Positions 46,790-57,593 of a DNA stretch of 64,000 bases are shown here, piece by piece. The notes beneath the pieces were generated by a model. The model worked only from the letters and a program-made list of their open reading frames with translations, did no database searches and was not told the origin of the DNA. Numbering within the stretch: the first letter of the stretch is position 1; every line of letters begins with the position of its first letter. Both the position numbers and the translations under genes were made by a program. The stretch is from Ceratobasidium sp. AG-K (taxonomy: Eukaryota > Basidiomycota > Agaricomycetes > Cantharellales > Ceratobasidiaceae): contig JAWNGF010000014.1 in NCBI GenBank assembly GCA_037039685.1, forward strand, positions 620,001-684,000, given 5' to 3'.

Positions 46790-47996
46790 TTAACTAAGTA
46801 TCGCTCCGCCATTTATGCTAAGAGTTTGCCCTGTTGAATCGATGTCAATAAAGAGTTTCCTGCTGCGTGTTAATGCGACCGCGAAGTACCTGTTACGTAG
46901 GACGCCCCCTCCGATGCCAGGAAGCTTACTACGGCTGCCACTTCTTCGGGTTGACCCACTCTTCTCAAAGAGGCATTGCCCAGAAACTAGATCACAATGA
47001 GATTGACTCCCTCATAGTTTCTCATACCAGAAATGACTTACTGGGTCAACGTTGACAAGCATTTCTCCGCTACCGTCACGAATCAATCCAGCAACTATGC
47101 GAATAATGAGGTTTTCGATTCGAGTCAGAGTGATATTCGACTAACCGAGCGGGGTATCAATAGTACCAGGTGCGTATGCATTCATTGTGATATTGTGCAG
47201 CCCCCACTCCAAGGCAGCTGTTTGTGTGAGTGCTCGGACTCCAAACTTGGATGCCCCATAGGCGCCAACATGCGGATAACCTTTGGCACAATATGAGCGA
47301 CCGAAAACCAGAGGTTCAGGGAAGGCAATTACTGTGGATGCCGGTCGTGCTACTGGCGCCAATGATGCGGCCTCCTCTTCCTTGTTTGATCATCTGGGCC
47401 GCCGCCGCACGGTAGCAAAACAGAACGCCCTTGACGTTGATGTTTATAACTTGATCGAATGCCTCTTCGGATACTAAGTGATCAGAAAGTTAATTGCTAT
47501 GAGCTACCTAGCTAACCAAAATCAGATACCATCCAGCAGAGGGGCTTGCGACAATATTCCAGCATTCGCCACCATCTACGCGAATAAACGTAGTCAAGAT
47601 CTATGCGTTTCCCATTGAAAGGTTACGCACAATATCGAGGCTTCCGAGCCCTTCAACAACACCTTTGACCATCGCTTGTACTTCTGCCTCTTTCGATACG
47701 TCGCAGGCTACTGCCAGCGACTTTCGACCAACTTGTTCGATTTCTTTCACGACTCGATCAAGCGCTTCTCGCTTAGATGGCAGGTCTGTGACAGCGACGT
47801 TGACTCCGTCGGTGGCCAATTCTTACGGCATTCGACAATATCATCGTTCAAGAATTGCCCACATTTTGTATTACTTACGATGCGCTATCGCGCGCCCGAT
47901 GCCTGAGAAACAACGCAGTTAGCATTTGCCCTTGCCCCGGTTACCTCCGGCGTATTCACCTTGAGCACCCCCCGTAACAATAGCTACTCTTGCCAT
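46790..47996 (-). CDS. Short-chain dehydrogenase/reductase, SDR copy 2
   Basis: The ATG at 47994-47996 starts MARVAIVTGGAQG. Then [95 protein letters not shown] (YxxxK present), [35 protein letters not shown] and YVTGQTLSINGGAILS, stop at 46790-46792. All SDR landmarks are intact. In copies 2, 3 and 4 the intron before the QTL..NGG end falls at the same place. It shares a block of upstream sequence (about 48160-48260) with copies 1 and 3. Confidence 0.85.
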
Positions 47997-48440
47997 TTTG
48001 AAACTAGGGGTTCGGGGTCGTCGAGTGACAGAACTATTCGAGTCTTGCAGGTCGTTGTTCAGATCAAGATTTATCATCTGAAAACTCTATCTAAGTTACT
48101 TAATTGAGTACTTCATAGGGAGGGGGATTGATCGACAACCAGGATTTTGTCGTTTCAACGACCGATCAGGAATCAGACGATGCGTATCATGCGAATACAT
48201 GGTCATTAATCCAAAAATGTCGGTTGTTTTTAGAAGGGTTAACTACGTACACGAAACAATCAAACCTAAAATCGATAGGTTTGAAAAGCGACAATTCAAC
48301 TTATACCTCAGCCTTGTACTGCAGTCACGCCTTTTACTTAGTAAGATGGTGTTCAGCATAGTGACGAATTAGCGCTTCTTGCCTATAGAGGTCTGCAGCC
48401 AATTCTTAGCTACTGATAGAATGTCGGCGCATTGTCGAGA

Positions 48441-49652
48441 CTAGCTCAGTATCGACCCTCCATTCATGCCAAGGGTTTGTCCTGTTGACTGGGTATTAGT
48501 AAAGGGCAGCAGGTTTCAGGCTCACGCGACCACAGGTTACCTGTAACATAGGATGCCGCTTCGGATGCTAGAAAGCTCACCGCAGCCGCGACTTCTTCGG
48601 GCTGGCCCACTCGCCTAAGAGAGGCATTCCCCAGAAACTGAATGCCAATTTTATTTTTTTCTTTAGCGATATATCATACGGGGAGCCACTTACCTGGTCG
48701 ATGTTGTCAAGCAATTCTCTGTTGGGCCCACGAATAAATTCAGCAACTACGCAACCAATTAGGCTCCAATTTGACTCCGAGTTATATTCAACCGACCTAA
48801 CGGGGTATCGGCAGCACCTGGTGCGTATGCATTTACAGTGATATTATGCTTCCCCACTCCAAGGCGGCGGTTTGTGTGAGCGCCCGGACCCCAAACTTGG
48901 ATACGCTATAGGCGCCGGCGTAGACCGAGCCTTGTATGCAATATGATGAATGTCCAAAACGCGAGAGACTCGAGAAAGACGTTTACCGTTGATACCTGCA
49001 GTGCTGCTGGCACCAATAACACGACCTCCTCTTCCTTGTTTGATCATCTGGGCCGCCGCTGCACGGTAGCAAAACAGAACGCCCTTGAGGTTGACGTTGA
49101 TGACCCGATCGAATGTCGCTTCAGACACTAAGCAGCTAGACATTGAGTCACCGCAATTTTCTCCAGTCCGTTAATATCGACTACCTTCGAGTAGAGGAGC
49201 TAGGGGCATTATTCCAGCATTTGCCACCATCTAAGCCAACGAACACGGAAGTCAATAAAACAAAAATTCAATCGAAGCAGTACGCACAATACCAAGACTC
49301 CCAAGTCCTTTGACAACATTTTCGACCATCGATTGCACTTCCGACTCTTTCGATACGTCACAAGTTACTACCATGGACTTTCGACCAACTTGTTCAATAT
49401 CTTTCACGACCCGTCCGAGAGCATCCCGCTTAGATGGCAAGTCGATGACAGCGACGTCTACTCCGTCAGCAGCCAATCCTTACAACATGAAAAAGATTAT
49501 TATTCAGCAGTATCCAAGCTCTCGTGGTACTCACGAAGGGCAACCGCCCGGCCAATGCCTGATCGGTAACGTGGTTAGCAATCACACTGGTGGGAGTTCC
49601 TTTGGGCATGGCTACCTTGAGCACCTCCTGTAACAATGCCTACTCTCGTCAT
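48441..49652 (-). CDS. Short-chain dehydrogenase/reductase, SDR copy 3
   Basis: The ATG at 49650-49652 starts [92 protein letters not shown] and [17 protein letters not shown] follow, then FLGNASLRRVGQPEEVAAAV, SFLASEAASYVTG and QTLGMNGGSILS, stop at 48441-48443. Copy 2 is its closest relative (long identical runs in [14 protein letters not shown] and the C-terminus). The frame before the PGxxDTPL loop is tight at 48830-48860, where one base seems to be missing relative to copy 2 (TGCTTCCCCACTCC against CAGCCCCCACTCC), so a lesion there should be checked. Confidence 0.75.
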
Positions 49653-49982
49653 CGTTGGAGCTATTCACGTGGGAGCACCACCGGTCAGGACTGTTCTAGT
49701 GTAGCGGGCCGTTGACAGGCTCAAGAACTTAAGTCGCTGCGTAGGAGGTGGGGGTGATCTGGAACCATGATTTTAGCATTTCAATCACTGATTACGAATC
49801 GAATGATGGTTATCGTGCGCATACACTGGCATGATCGTTAATCCAAAAAGGTTGTTTGTCCTTGAAAAGGTGAATACCCAAAGCAATCAGATCCGAGATA
49901 TGCAGTGTCCGAGGGCTCGGGTACAACAAGTGAACGGCGTGGTTACGGGTTTGCTCATAAATCGTAACAAACATCATCAAGC

Positions 49983-51212
49983 CTAGCTAAGTATCATCCC
50001 TCCATTTACGTTCAGAGTTTGCCCTATAAGTTTGTGGTCAGTAAGTCGAGTAGGCGTATGCGCAGGAGAATAAACCTGGGTACCTGTAATATAGGAAGCG
50101 CCTTCGGACGCGAGAAACCCTACCAGGGCTGCCGCCTCTTCGGGCTGCCCAACACGCGTAATTGGTGCATTACCTAGAAACTACAAATCAAGCCCAGTGA
50201 ATCCTGCATTATGTATTAGAAAATGGCTACATACCGAGTTGACTAATTTCTGCCCTTCGGGCCCATGTATCAATCCAGAGACTGTGTTGCACTCATGAGA
50301 CGCAAATAAACACACAGGTCGTTCTAAACTCACCAATTGGAGTGTCGATGATACCCGGTGCATACGCATTCACCGTAATATTGTGTTTTCCCCACTCCAG
50401 GGCAGCCGTTTGTGTGAGTGCACGGACGCCGAACTTGGACACAGCGTAGGAACCATGATAGGCGGCGCCTCATGTAACGTTGAGATTAAAATGCCGATGA
50501 CCGAGATAGAAGGTTCAGGATGAAGGTGCTTACTGTTGAGGCCAGCAGTACTGCTGGCGCCGAGGATACGGCCACCCCTTCCTTGCTTGATCATTTGCAT
50601 CGCCGCAGCACGATAGCAGAACAGAACTCCCTTGAGATTGACGCTTATAACATTATCGAACGCTTCCTCGGACACTATGTAACTGAGAGATTGGTCATTG
50701 TGAAGCTGCTTTAAGATACCAAGCCCGTTCACCATCCAGTAGCGTTGCGATTGAATGTATTCCAGCATTCGCCACCATCTACACCAAGAAAAATATTGTT
50801 AGAATCTGGATGTCAATGGATCCCAAGCATAATGTGATACATACAATATCAAGACTCCCAAGCACTTCTACAACTCTTTCGACCATGGCTCGCACTTCAA
50901 ATTCCTTGGCTACATCACAGGGAATTGCAATTGCTTTTCGGCCAATTGCTCCCACTTCTCCCACAACCTGGTTGAGCGCGCCTTCTTTTGTGGGCAAATC
51001 TGCAACTGCCACGTCTATTCCGTCACGAGCCAGTCCTAAAGTAATTCGTTAATATTGCCAACCAAAAAAAGGAAACGTTAACCCTCCGGAACTCACGAAG
51101 GGCTATGGCTCGGCCGATACCTAGACAGAAGCCATGAGTAGTATTCCTGCTTGACTTTGAATTTTATGATACCTTGAGCGCCCCCAGTAACAATGGCAAC
51201 TTTCGGCATCAT
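49983..51212 (-). CDS. Short-chain dehydrogenase/reductase, SDR copy 4
   Basis: Two adjacent ATGs (51210-51212 and 51207-51209) give (M)MPKVAIVTGGAQG. LARDGIDVAVADLPTKEGAL, GRKAIAIPCDVAKEFEVRAM, FDNVISVNLKGVLFCYRAAA and [20 protein letters not shown] follow. The active site is [20 protein letters not shown] (Tyr and Lys in YxxxK), then [37 protein letters not shown] and YITG + QTLNVNGGMILS, stop at 49983-49985. Intact. Being at the 5' end of a same-strand series of four, it may represent the founder copy, but this cannot be decided by eye. Confidence 0.85.
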
Positions 51213-51534
51213 TGGTATTGCTAACTCGAGCTCGTTGACGGACGCAAGCGACACTACTTGTGGCGTCGTTGGTGAGATCAAAAGGGACCTCAGAAGCGCG
51301 TTTATGTAAGTAACTACTATATTGAGAGGGTCAATGTACCACCTCACGTAGATGTATTGTTCAGTATTTTCAGGTTGAGGTTACTAATAGCCTAAGCGCA
51401 TACACCCACCCACCAGAGTAATTCTCGGACCAAACCCGTGGGCATGCACTCAGACCAAACCTCAATTGTCCCAGTTGTACTCTAGCAGCAACAATATAGC
51501 GTCATCCCCTATGCCGAAAACTGAAAATTTTGGA
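51213..51534. other. Upstream region of SDR copy 4
   Basis: About 320 nt with no supported ORF, ending at the left arm of the 1.1-kb inverted repeat. Confidence 0.4.
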
Positions 51535-51546
51535 TATTACAACAAA

Positions 51547-51744
51547 CATCAATTCGATAGATGCACCCCATTTTCGGAATCATCAAAATGTGTCCGGAAC
51601 GTCACAGGAACTCGGCGGACTGGTTGTATCTGAGTTATGTCTCAATCTCCTAATAGGGCATGTAATAACACGACATCTCAGCCACCATCAAGCCCCTCTG
51701 ATTTTGTGGGTTCGAGCCGCTAATTTATGATACGCAATAACTGT
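51547..51744 (+). repeat. Left inverted arm
   Basis: Begins CATCAATTCGATAGATGCAC and ends ACGCAATAACTGT; pairs with 52440-52637. Confidence 0.85.
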
Positions 51745-52439
51745 AGAACTTAGCCTTATAAGACCGGATCCGAATTGTGTAGAGGTAATCAAACCGAGTG
51801 AGATAGATATTCACAACCAGCCTTCCCCAAGGATTTATCACCATTTGAAGCACCAGGGAATAGAAACCCGCCCCCAAGTCAATTGGAGTGAATTTCCATG
51901 CGAGGCTCACGTCGAATGCAACTATGAAGCCTTGTAGTCAGCCCTTTAATGTGCGCCGCCCTCGAGCCTCTGAACGGCGAGTCGAGGCTCAACGATTTAC
52001 AACGCACCTTCGGTCCGAGAGTTTTACCTTCCACGCCAACGGACCAGCGAATGAGCAAGGCACCGAGTGCGATTTAAAATAGATTATTACTAGTATATTC
52101 AGTGTACTGGTCGGGAGACCTCCCAGAGCCTTGTATAGTCCATAAGTACTCTGTATTCTGAATAACCTCATTTATTTATACTACTTCGGGATTGAATGCG
52201 CTGTTGGGGAGCGCTGCACGCGGCCCTTGTTTGGGTCTGCGTGCATTAAGTCAGAACCTTTGCGAAACCCAAAACACTGCGGATAGGCTTATCTGCGCTA
52301 GCTCCAAGCCAATCACCTCAACAATGCAAATACCGAACTGCAAAGATGAACGTGTCAGTCAAGGGCAAACTCGTTGTGTCCAGGGCGCAAGGACTATATA
52401 TGTGCACCAGGACGGCAGGTTATTATTGGGCTAAGTCCC

Positions 52440-52637
52440 ACAGTTATTGCGTATCATAAATTAGCGGCTCGAACCCACAAAATCAGAGGGGCTTGATGGT
52501 GGATGAGATGTCGCGTTATTACATGCCCTATTAGGAGATTGAGACATAACTCGGATACAACCAGTCCGTCGAGTTCCTGTGACATCCCGGTCACATTTTG
52601 ATGATTCCGAAAATGGGGTGCGTCTATCGAATTGATG
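52440..52637 (-). repeat. Right inverted arm
   Basis: Reverse complement of the left arm; begins ACAGTTATTGCGTATC and ends CTATCGAATTGATG. Confidence 0.85.
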
Positions 52638-52717
52638 TTTGCTGTAAATAAATGTCTTAATACTCTTATGAAGCGGTGAATCCAACTTCCTCAGGCTTGC
52701 CCAAGATAACTCACATT

Positions 52718-52931
52718 CTCAACCAAAAGTGAGAAATCTCGGTTGGCTCTTGAGGTCTCGTGATGCCCGGGACTATCTCGGCGGTCTCTGGATCAGGAGA
52801 CAAACGAGCCTTTTGCTCGTTTCTGCTCGTAAAATCTCGGGAGCACTCACGAACCATCACGAGCTTGACGAGATAGTTCCCGCCATCACAAGAACTGACG
52901 AGCCAAACGAGATTTCTCGCTTTTGGTTGAG
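52718..52931. mobile_element. Foldback MITE, about 214 bp
   Basis: Terminal inverted repeats CTCAACCAAAAG(T/C)GAGAAAT.. match over about 32 bases with two mismatches. The similarity continues inward (TCTCGTGATG, GGGACTATCTCG against their complements), so nearly the whole element can fold into one hairpin. Repeated CTCG/CGAG motifs fill the interior. It has no coding capacity. It lies 70 nt from the 1.1-kb inverted-repeat element, in the spacer downstream of the first laccase. Confidence 0.8.
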
Positions 52932-53189
52932 TTAATCAGTTGGAATTTTTCTCGATCCGCTCAAGCATTAGTGAGGGACTGGTTCTCATTATATTAATCG
53001 GTATAACAACTAGCTAGTAAGTTATAAAAACAGCATCTGAATGAATGTGGACGAGGATATAGAGCGGCGGTGAAGTAGCGGTGTCCATGAGTAAGTAAGT
53101 AATGTCCAAACGTTCAAATAATTATAGGCAAAGTGTCCCTCGGAATGTCACAGGCAAAGGCCGTGATTGCCAAAAATATGCATAGAGCC

Positions 53190-55460
53190 TTAGTTCTCAA
53201 CGCGCTTGCTAAGGTCGTACGAGAACTGTTTAGGGACCGGCAAAGTCCCCCGTAGTAGACTGCTCGACCTCGCGTCCAAACCCTTGAGTGTTGCCTTACA
53301 CAGCTAATTGATGGGGTAATGGTCAGTATTTGCCAGGGTCAATGCTCTGCAAACTCGCCTCTTTACATCTCTCCGGGATCTGGAACTTCTTGACTACCTC
53401 AGGTTTGGACAACAACGGCGGCGGCGAAGCCATGCGCCACATGCCAATCAATATGACAATGAATGACTGTCGAACTCAGGGTTAGCACCTCATTCACCAT
53501 GACGAAGTAATGACAGAACTTACACCAAACTCCGGGGTTATCACCCTTGATTCGGTATACAGCCCACGAAGCGGCGGGAATCACATGCGTATCTCGGCGA
53601 AGAGGATTATCCGTGTTCAACTTGACCTTTTTGTACTGATCAATGGTGAGTGCACCTTTGCCCTCGGCAACGATCCAGAAGGTCATTCCGTGCACTATAT
53701 CCAGATTTAGTTACGAGTAAGCGTATAATCACGAGAGGAATACTTACAGTGATAAGGATGGTCAATCCCAGCATCCAGATTGTTGATGATGATATCCGCG
53801 CCTTTGGGTTTGTCAAAAGTCAAGCTCATGATCTTCTTCTTGTCCAATCCGCGACCCTCAACAACGTCATACAGCAAAGGTTGGTCTATCGCATGATGCT
53901 CGTATGTGACGTTATTGGTAAAGAACCGAGTAATAGCACCTTCGGTAGTATTAACACGGCCAACCCGAGTGTTGAAGATTCCTTGCTGTGAAACGAATTT
54001 GGGAGGATCATTGCGCTCAAGCGGAACAAGATCGGCCGAGTCGATGTCCCGACAATCGTCACCCAAGGTGTCTTTCCAATCCCTGGTTTTTGGGAGCTTG
54101 GTTGTTGGCTTGTATCCCGGCTCAGTGCCAATGTAGCGCATCACCGCGAGAGTCGTGTTGGCAAAGTCGGGTGTGGTGTAGGGCATGCACTTGTTACTCA
54201 TTTCGGCTCGCATCCAGAAGGCATCGCCGGGCGCGCCCTGGTCAGTCGAGACAACAATCGAGTAGCGCTGCCCGTTGTGCGACTTGACGCGGTGAAGGCC
54301 GTTCACTGCTTTGCTGGAAATGGGAGTATCGTCGGCTTCGATGACATTGAGCGTGTGCGAGTCAATTGAATTCCAGAACATAGCTGCAACACAATATAAG
54401 TTAGTAAAAGTAGCAGTGTAGAGTCCCCCAACGTACCATGAGCAGCGGAATTGATGATGCGCATGCGATACCTCTTGTTAGGGTACACTTGCAGCTCGTA
54501 CGGTCTCTGAATGAAGCATGTTTCAGGGGTACCGAACTTTTCGCAGTCCCACGTTCCATAGCCATTGAACATTCCAGAACGAGGCGGGGGTGCAGCTTGG
54601 CTCTGAAGAAATATATTAGTACCGCACCAAATAAAACACCTGTTCTCCCGACATACCCCATTGTACCCTTTTGGACTGTCAAGCGCTTTGACAATTTCCG
54701 CTGATGTATTGTGGTACCAATCACTGACCATGAGAATCTGGTCATAGTCGAAGTGCACACCATGTTTCAGAGGATCGCTGACAGAGTGGACGATCAAGGC
54801 CTGGTTTGACGTGTCAGCTGGTACATAAAATTGCATCATAGAATCACATACCCCTTGAATCCCATCGGACATTTGGGCTCCCGAATGAGCGCTACCAAGA
54901 TAGCGTCAGATTGAGCTACACAAATACAAGCAACATAACTCACTGCCACCAGTAGGTACCGTACTGCCCGTTAATCTGGAACTCGTATGTGAAATTGCCG
55001 CCGGCTGGGATAGGACATTGGGTGACACCCGCTGGACCATCCATCCATGCTGTACCGTTTTGGGAAATACCATGCCAGTGGAGCGTGGTGCTGTCCTCGG
55101 GGAGGCGGTTCTTGACGTTGACGATAATCGTGTCCCCATCGTTGGCCTCAACCGTCGGACCGGGGTACTGACCTACACAACGTTCGTCAGTAGAGCCCTC
55201 TCAAGCGTTGAAGACGGACGCATACCATTGACCACCAGCATGTCACGGTAGAACCCATCCGGTGCGCCTTGCTGCTGCGTGATTGTCCAGTCATATGTAC
55301 GGGTCGTAGGCTTGTCGGTGATCTCGAAATCTGGCGAGAGAGTAAGCTGTTCTAGACGAGGCTGGACGAGCTCATGACTCGTAGTGCTGACTGTAACATC
55401 TACAGCCGAGACCAAGCCGATGAGGGACAAGACGCCCAGCGCAGCACTGGAGAAAAGCAT
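53190..55460 (-). pseudogene. Laccase (multicopper oxidase), copy Lac1, frameshift near the C-terminus
   Basis: The ATG at 55458-55460 opens the signal peptide MLFSSAALGVLSLIGLVSAV. Cupredoxin landmarks: L1 HWHGISQNGTAWMDG, L2 rebuilt over an intron as WWHAHSGAQMSDGIQG, L3 [14 protein letters not shown]4 [20 protein letters not shown]. All ten copper-ligand His and the Cys are present; the residue ten after the Cys (T1 axial position) is Phe. After VVVQ the frame reads T-stop at about 53402-53408. A one-base shift restores VVKKFQIPERCKE, and a further exon gives [17 protein letters not shown] with a stop at 53190-53192, homologous to Lac2. The break therefore costs roughly 50-60 C-terminal residues. 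An active truncated enzyme or an assembly error is possible. Laccases oxidise phenols with O2. Confidence 0.8.
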
Positions 55461-55500
55461 GTTCACTGAGAATGGCAAAGTTAGCACAAGTTGTCGCTAG

Positions 55501-55507
55501 TTTTATA
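55501..55507 (-). promoter_or_regulatory. TATA box of Lac1
   Basis: TATAAAA on the minus strand, 41 nt before the Lac1 ATG, the same spacing as in Lac2. Confidence 0.6.
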
Positions 55508-57593
55508 CACGGTCAGCATTATGTCGATCAAGCAAAGCACCCGCCGGCCGAGGTGTCTCGGCACTGATCTACCCCGCCAAATGATTTGAATTCGTCCAGA
55601 ACTCGAGTGGGTGTATCGCTTGCTGAATCTCTCCTGGGCTAGATGATTCCAAACGGGTATAGTCGTTATCGATACCCGACACAAAACCGGCGTCCATGTA
55701 GCGCAAAGGCACTAAAAGGGCAGCGCTTTTGGATAAAATTATTACAGATCAATCGTGTTGGACGGCATTGCATTCGTGCCCAGTTATGGATGTGGTTGAA
55801 CACTAGTCAAACTGACGTCCCAGTGGCGCCGGTGGCGATGCGATCAAAACATCTCCCCACCCGAACAGGAAAATCCACTTCTTCAACTCGGCTTCGCGAA
55901 CAAACTCGGCGTGGATCAAACCTTCAGCGGCAACCATCCACAGATGCATCATCAATGGAACCCCGATTCCCACCCACTTTCCGCGTGCAAACGATATATT
56001 TGGGCAGAATAAAGGCCTGGCTGTACGATTTCTAGCCGGCCGTCGACGGGCCACTGGTCTCTCCGTATCATCAACACGACACGGATTAACCCATGGACTC
56101 AAATAAGTACGACTACCAACGGTTTGCACCAACACCCATCCAGGTTACGAGCGTGGTTCAACATTTTCACGTTCGAGTAACGCGGGGATTCTTCTTCCTA
56201 GTTTTCTGCCTTTCAAACTAAGAAGCTCATGAATGTCCTACTTTCCACAGAGTATGAAATGGCTATCCCATCTAGCCTCGCCTCGCCCGCCCATGACGTT
56301 CTTAGATCAAATATTTGACGACCCATCGGGGCTCCTGAGGGGTGCAGGCATGAGTGTTTTCATGGTGCCAAAGTAAATTACGCGTATGTATATGATTTGC
56401 CGACTGGAAGTCCTGGATACTTGTACTTCATTTATTAGATAAACAGAGCAAACTTCTCGCTTTGTGGCACTCACACCCGAGTTTCCCAACAAGCGCCCGA
56501 GGGTCTCATAAATCATGTGCTTTGGCTGCTTGGGAGCACTGCCAGGCTTCCGGCGCTCAGTCCCCCACGCATCCAAACCCGTCAGCGCTCGGGGGACTCA
56601 TAACTGACTCAGGAGCACAATACTTGTCCTGAGCGCTCTGGTTCACTAGTTTCTATTTGTAGATAAAATCGCCCAGTCGCTCCACCGAGTGACCGACACT
56701 CCTCCGTTGACCTTTGAACGCCATCAGCTTATCAGTGGCGGGCGCCACGGTACGCAACACATTGTTAGCAACACTACGCCTGATTAGCAATCGACTGATT
56801 TATAGGATGTGCGGACACATATCCCATGCTCGATCTCAAAAGAGCATTACAATCATGGATATCGCTAGGGAACATACGCACCAGTGCGAGGGCGGGTTGT
56901 TTAGTCTGTACAGCAGTGAGAAAATATTTGTAATGAGAAGAGTAGAGCTACCCGTGGCCTTGCAATCGATGTTCGCAAAAAGGTGGGAAGGGAGGGGATT
57001 GATGGAAAGGTAGGACCAGTTTTAGTCACACGAATCGCTACCAGTGCGGAGGTGGAATCACGTACGTTTGAAGAAATTGTCCCCTGGATCTAGACTAATC
57101 GGAGATTACCTTTTTGTGGTATCGGAAGTAGGGCTAGTTGGATTAAACCGCTAAAGAGGCGTACAATAGGAGAATTCGGGAATCCCGTGACAAATGTATG
57201 CGTCACGATCATGGAATCCTCAATCCTACTGGTTGCATAAACGTAACCAGTGGCCTTGACCTGTGGGTACTTAGCTCCTCCACAGCTGGTAGATATGGGA
57301 ACGTTCATGTCTCCTGTGGATTACTACCCGGTGTGTAGACTGAATCTCCCACGTGCTAAGTCATAAACGAATGAATTCACAGCCAAACTCCCAAGTAAAA
57401 AAACAGCGTCCAGATCGATACAGGTGAAAATATACAGAATGTACTAAAACGTTTTGTCAAGTCGTGTCCGTAAACGATTGAACGGCGTTCAAACGATCGA
57501 GTAAACGTTCAAGATGGTCCATGTCAAAGTTCGTAAAAAGAAAAGTCACAGGTAGTCATGAAAGTCTTTGAGAATCCAAGTAGGCTGGAGTCC
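55508..57593. other. Spacer between the laccases, partly duplicated flank
   Basis: 55800-56150 contains blocks shared with the region upstream of Lac2 (GGCGCCGGTGGCGATG; GAACAAACTCGGCGTGGATC; a TTCAACA..CACGTTCGAG-like block). The rest, about 56200-57550, has short ORFs on both strands without motifs. Confidence 0.55.

Larger units (their letters stand above)
51535..52647. mobile_element. 1.1-kb element with long inverted arms (probable non-autonomous transposon)
   Basis: The left arm 51547-51744 and the right arm 52440-52637 are reverse complements of equal length (198 bases, no gaps, about nine mismatches by eye). Weaker similarity runs a further 12-20 bases at each end. The 0.7-kb interior encodes nothing recognisable. 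Long inverted arms without a transposase suggest a non-autonomous DNA transposon or two copies of a repeat inserted head to head. No target-site duplication is certain. Each arm contains GGGTTCGAGCC, which resembles a Pol III B box, but no A box is clear. Confidence 0.65.

Noticed and set aside
51705..51720. tRNA-like GGGTTCGAGCC in the inverted arms
   Set aside because: No acceptor stem, anticodon arm or A box could be assembled around it, so it is not called as a tRNA or SINE.
53988..54287. Plus-strand ORFs inside the laccases (also 58159-58830)
   Set aside because: Opposite strand of well-conserved laccase exons; no domain.
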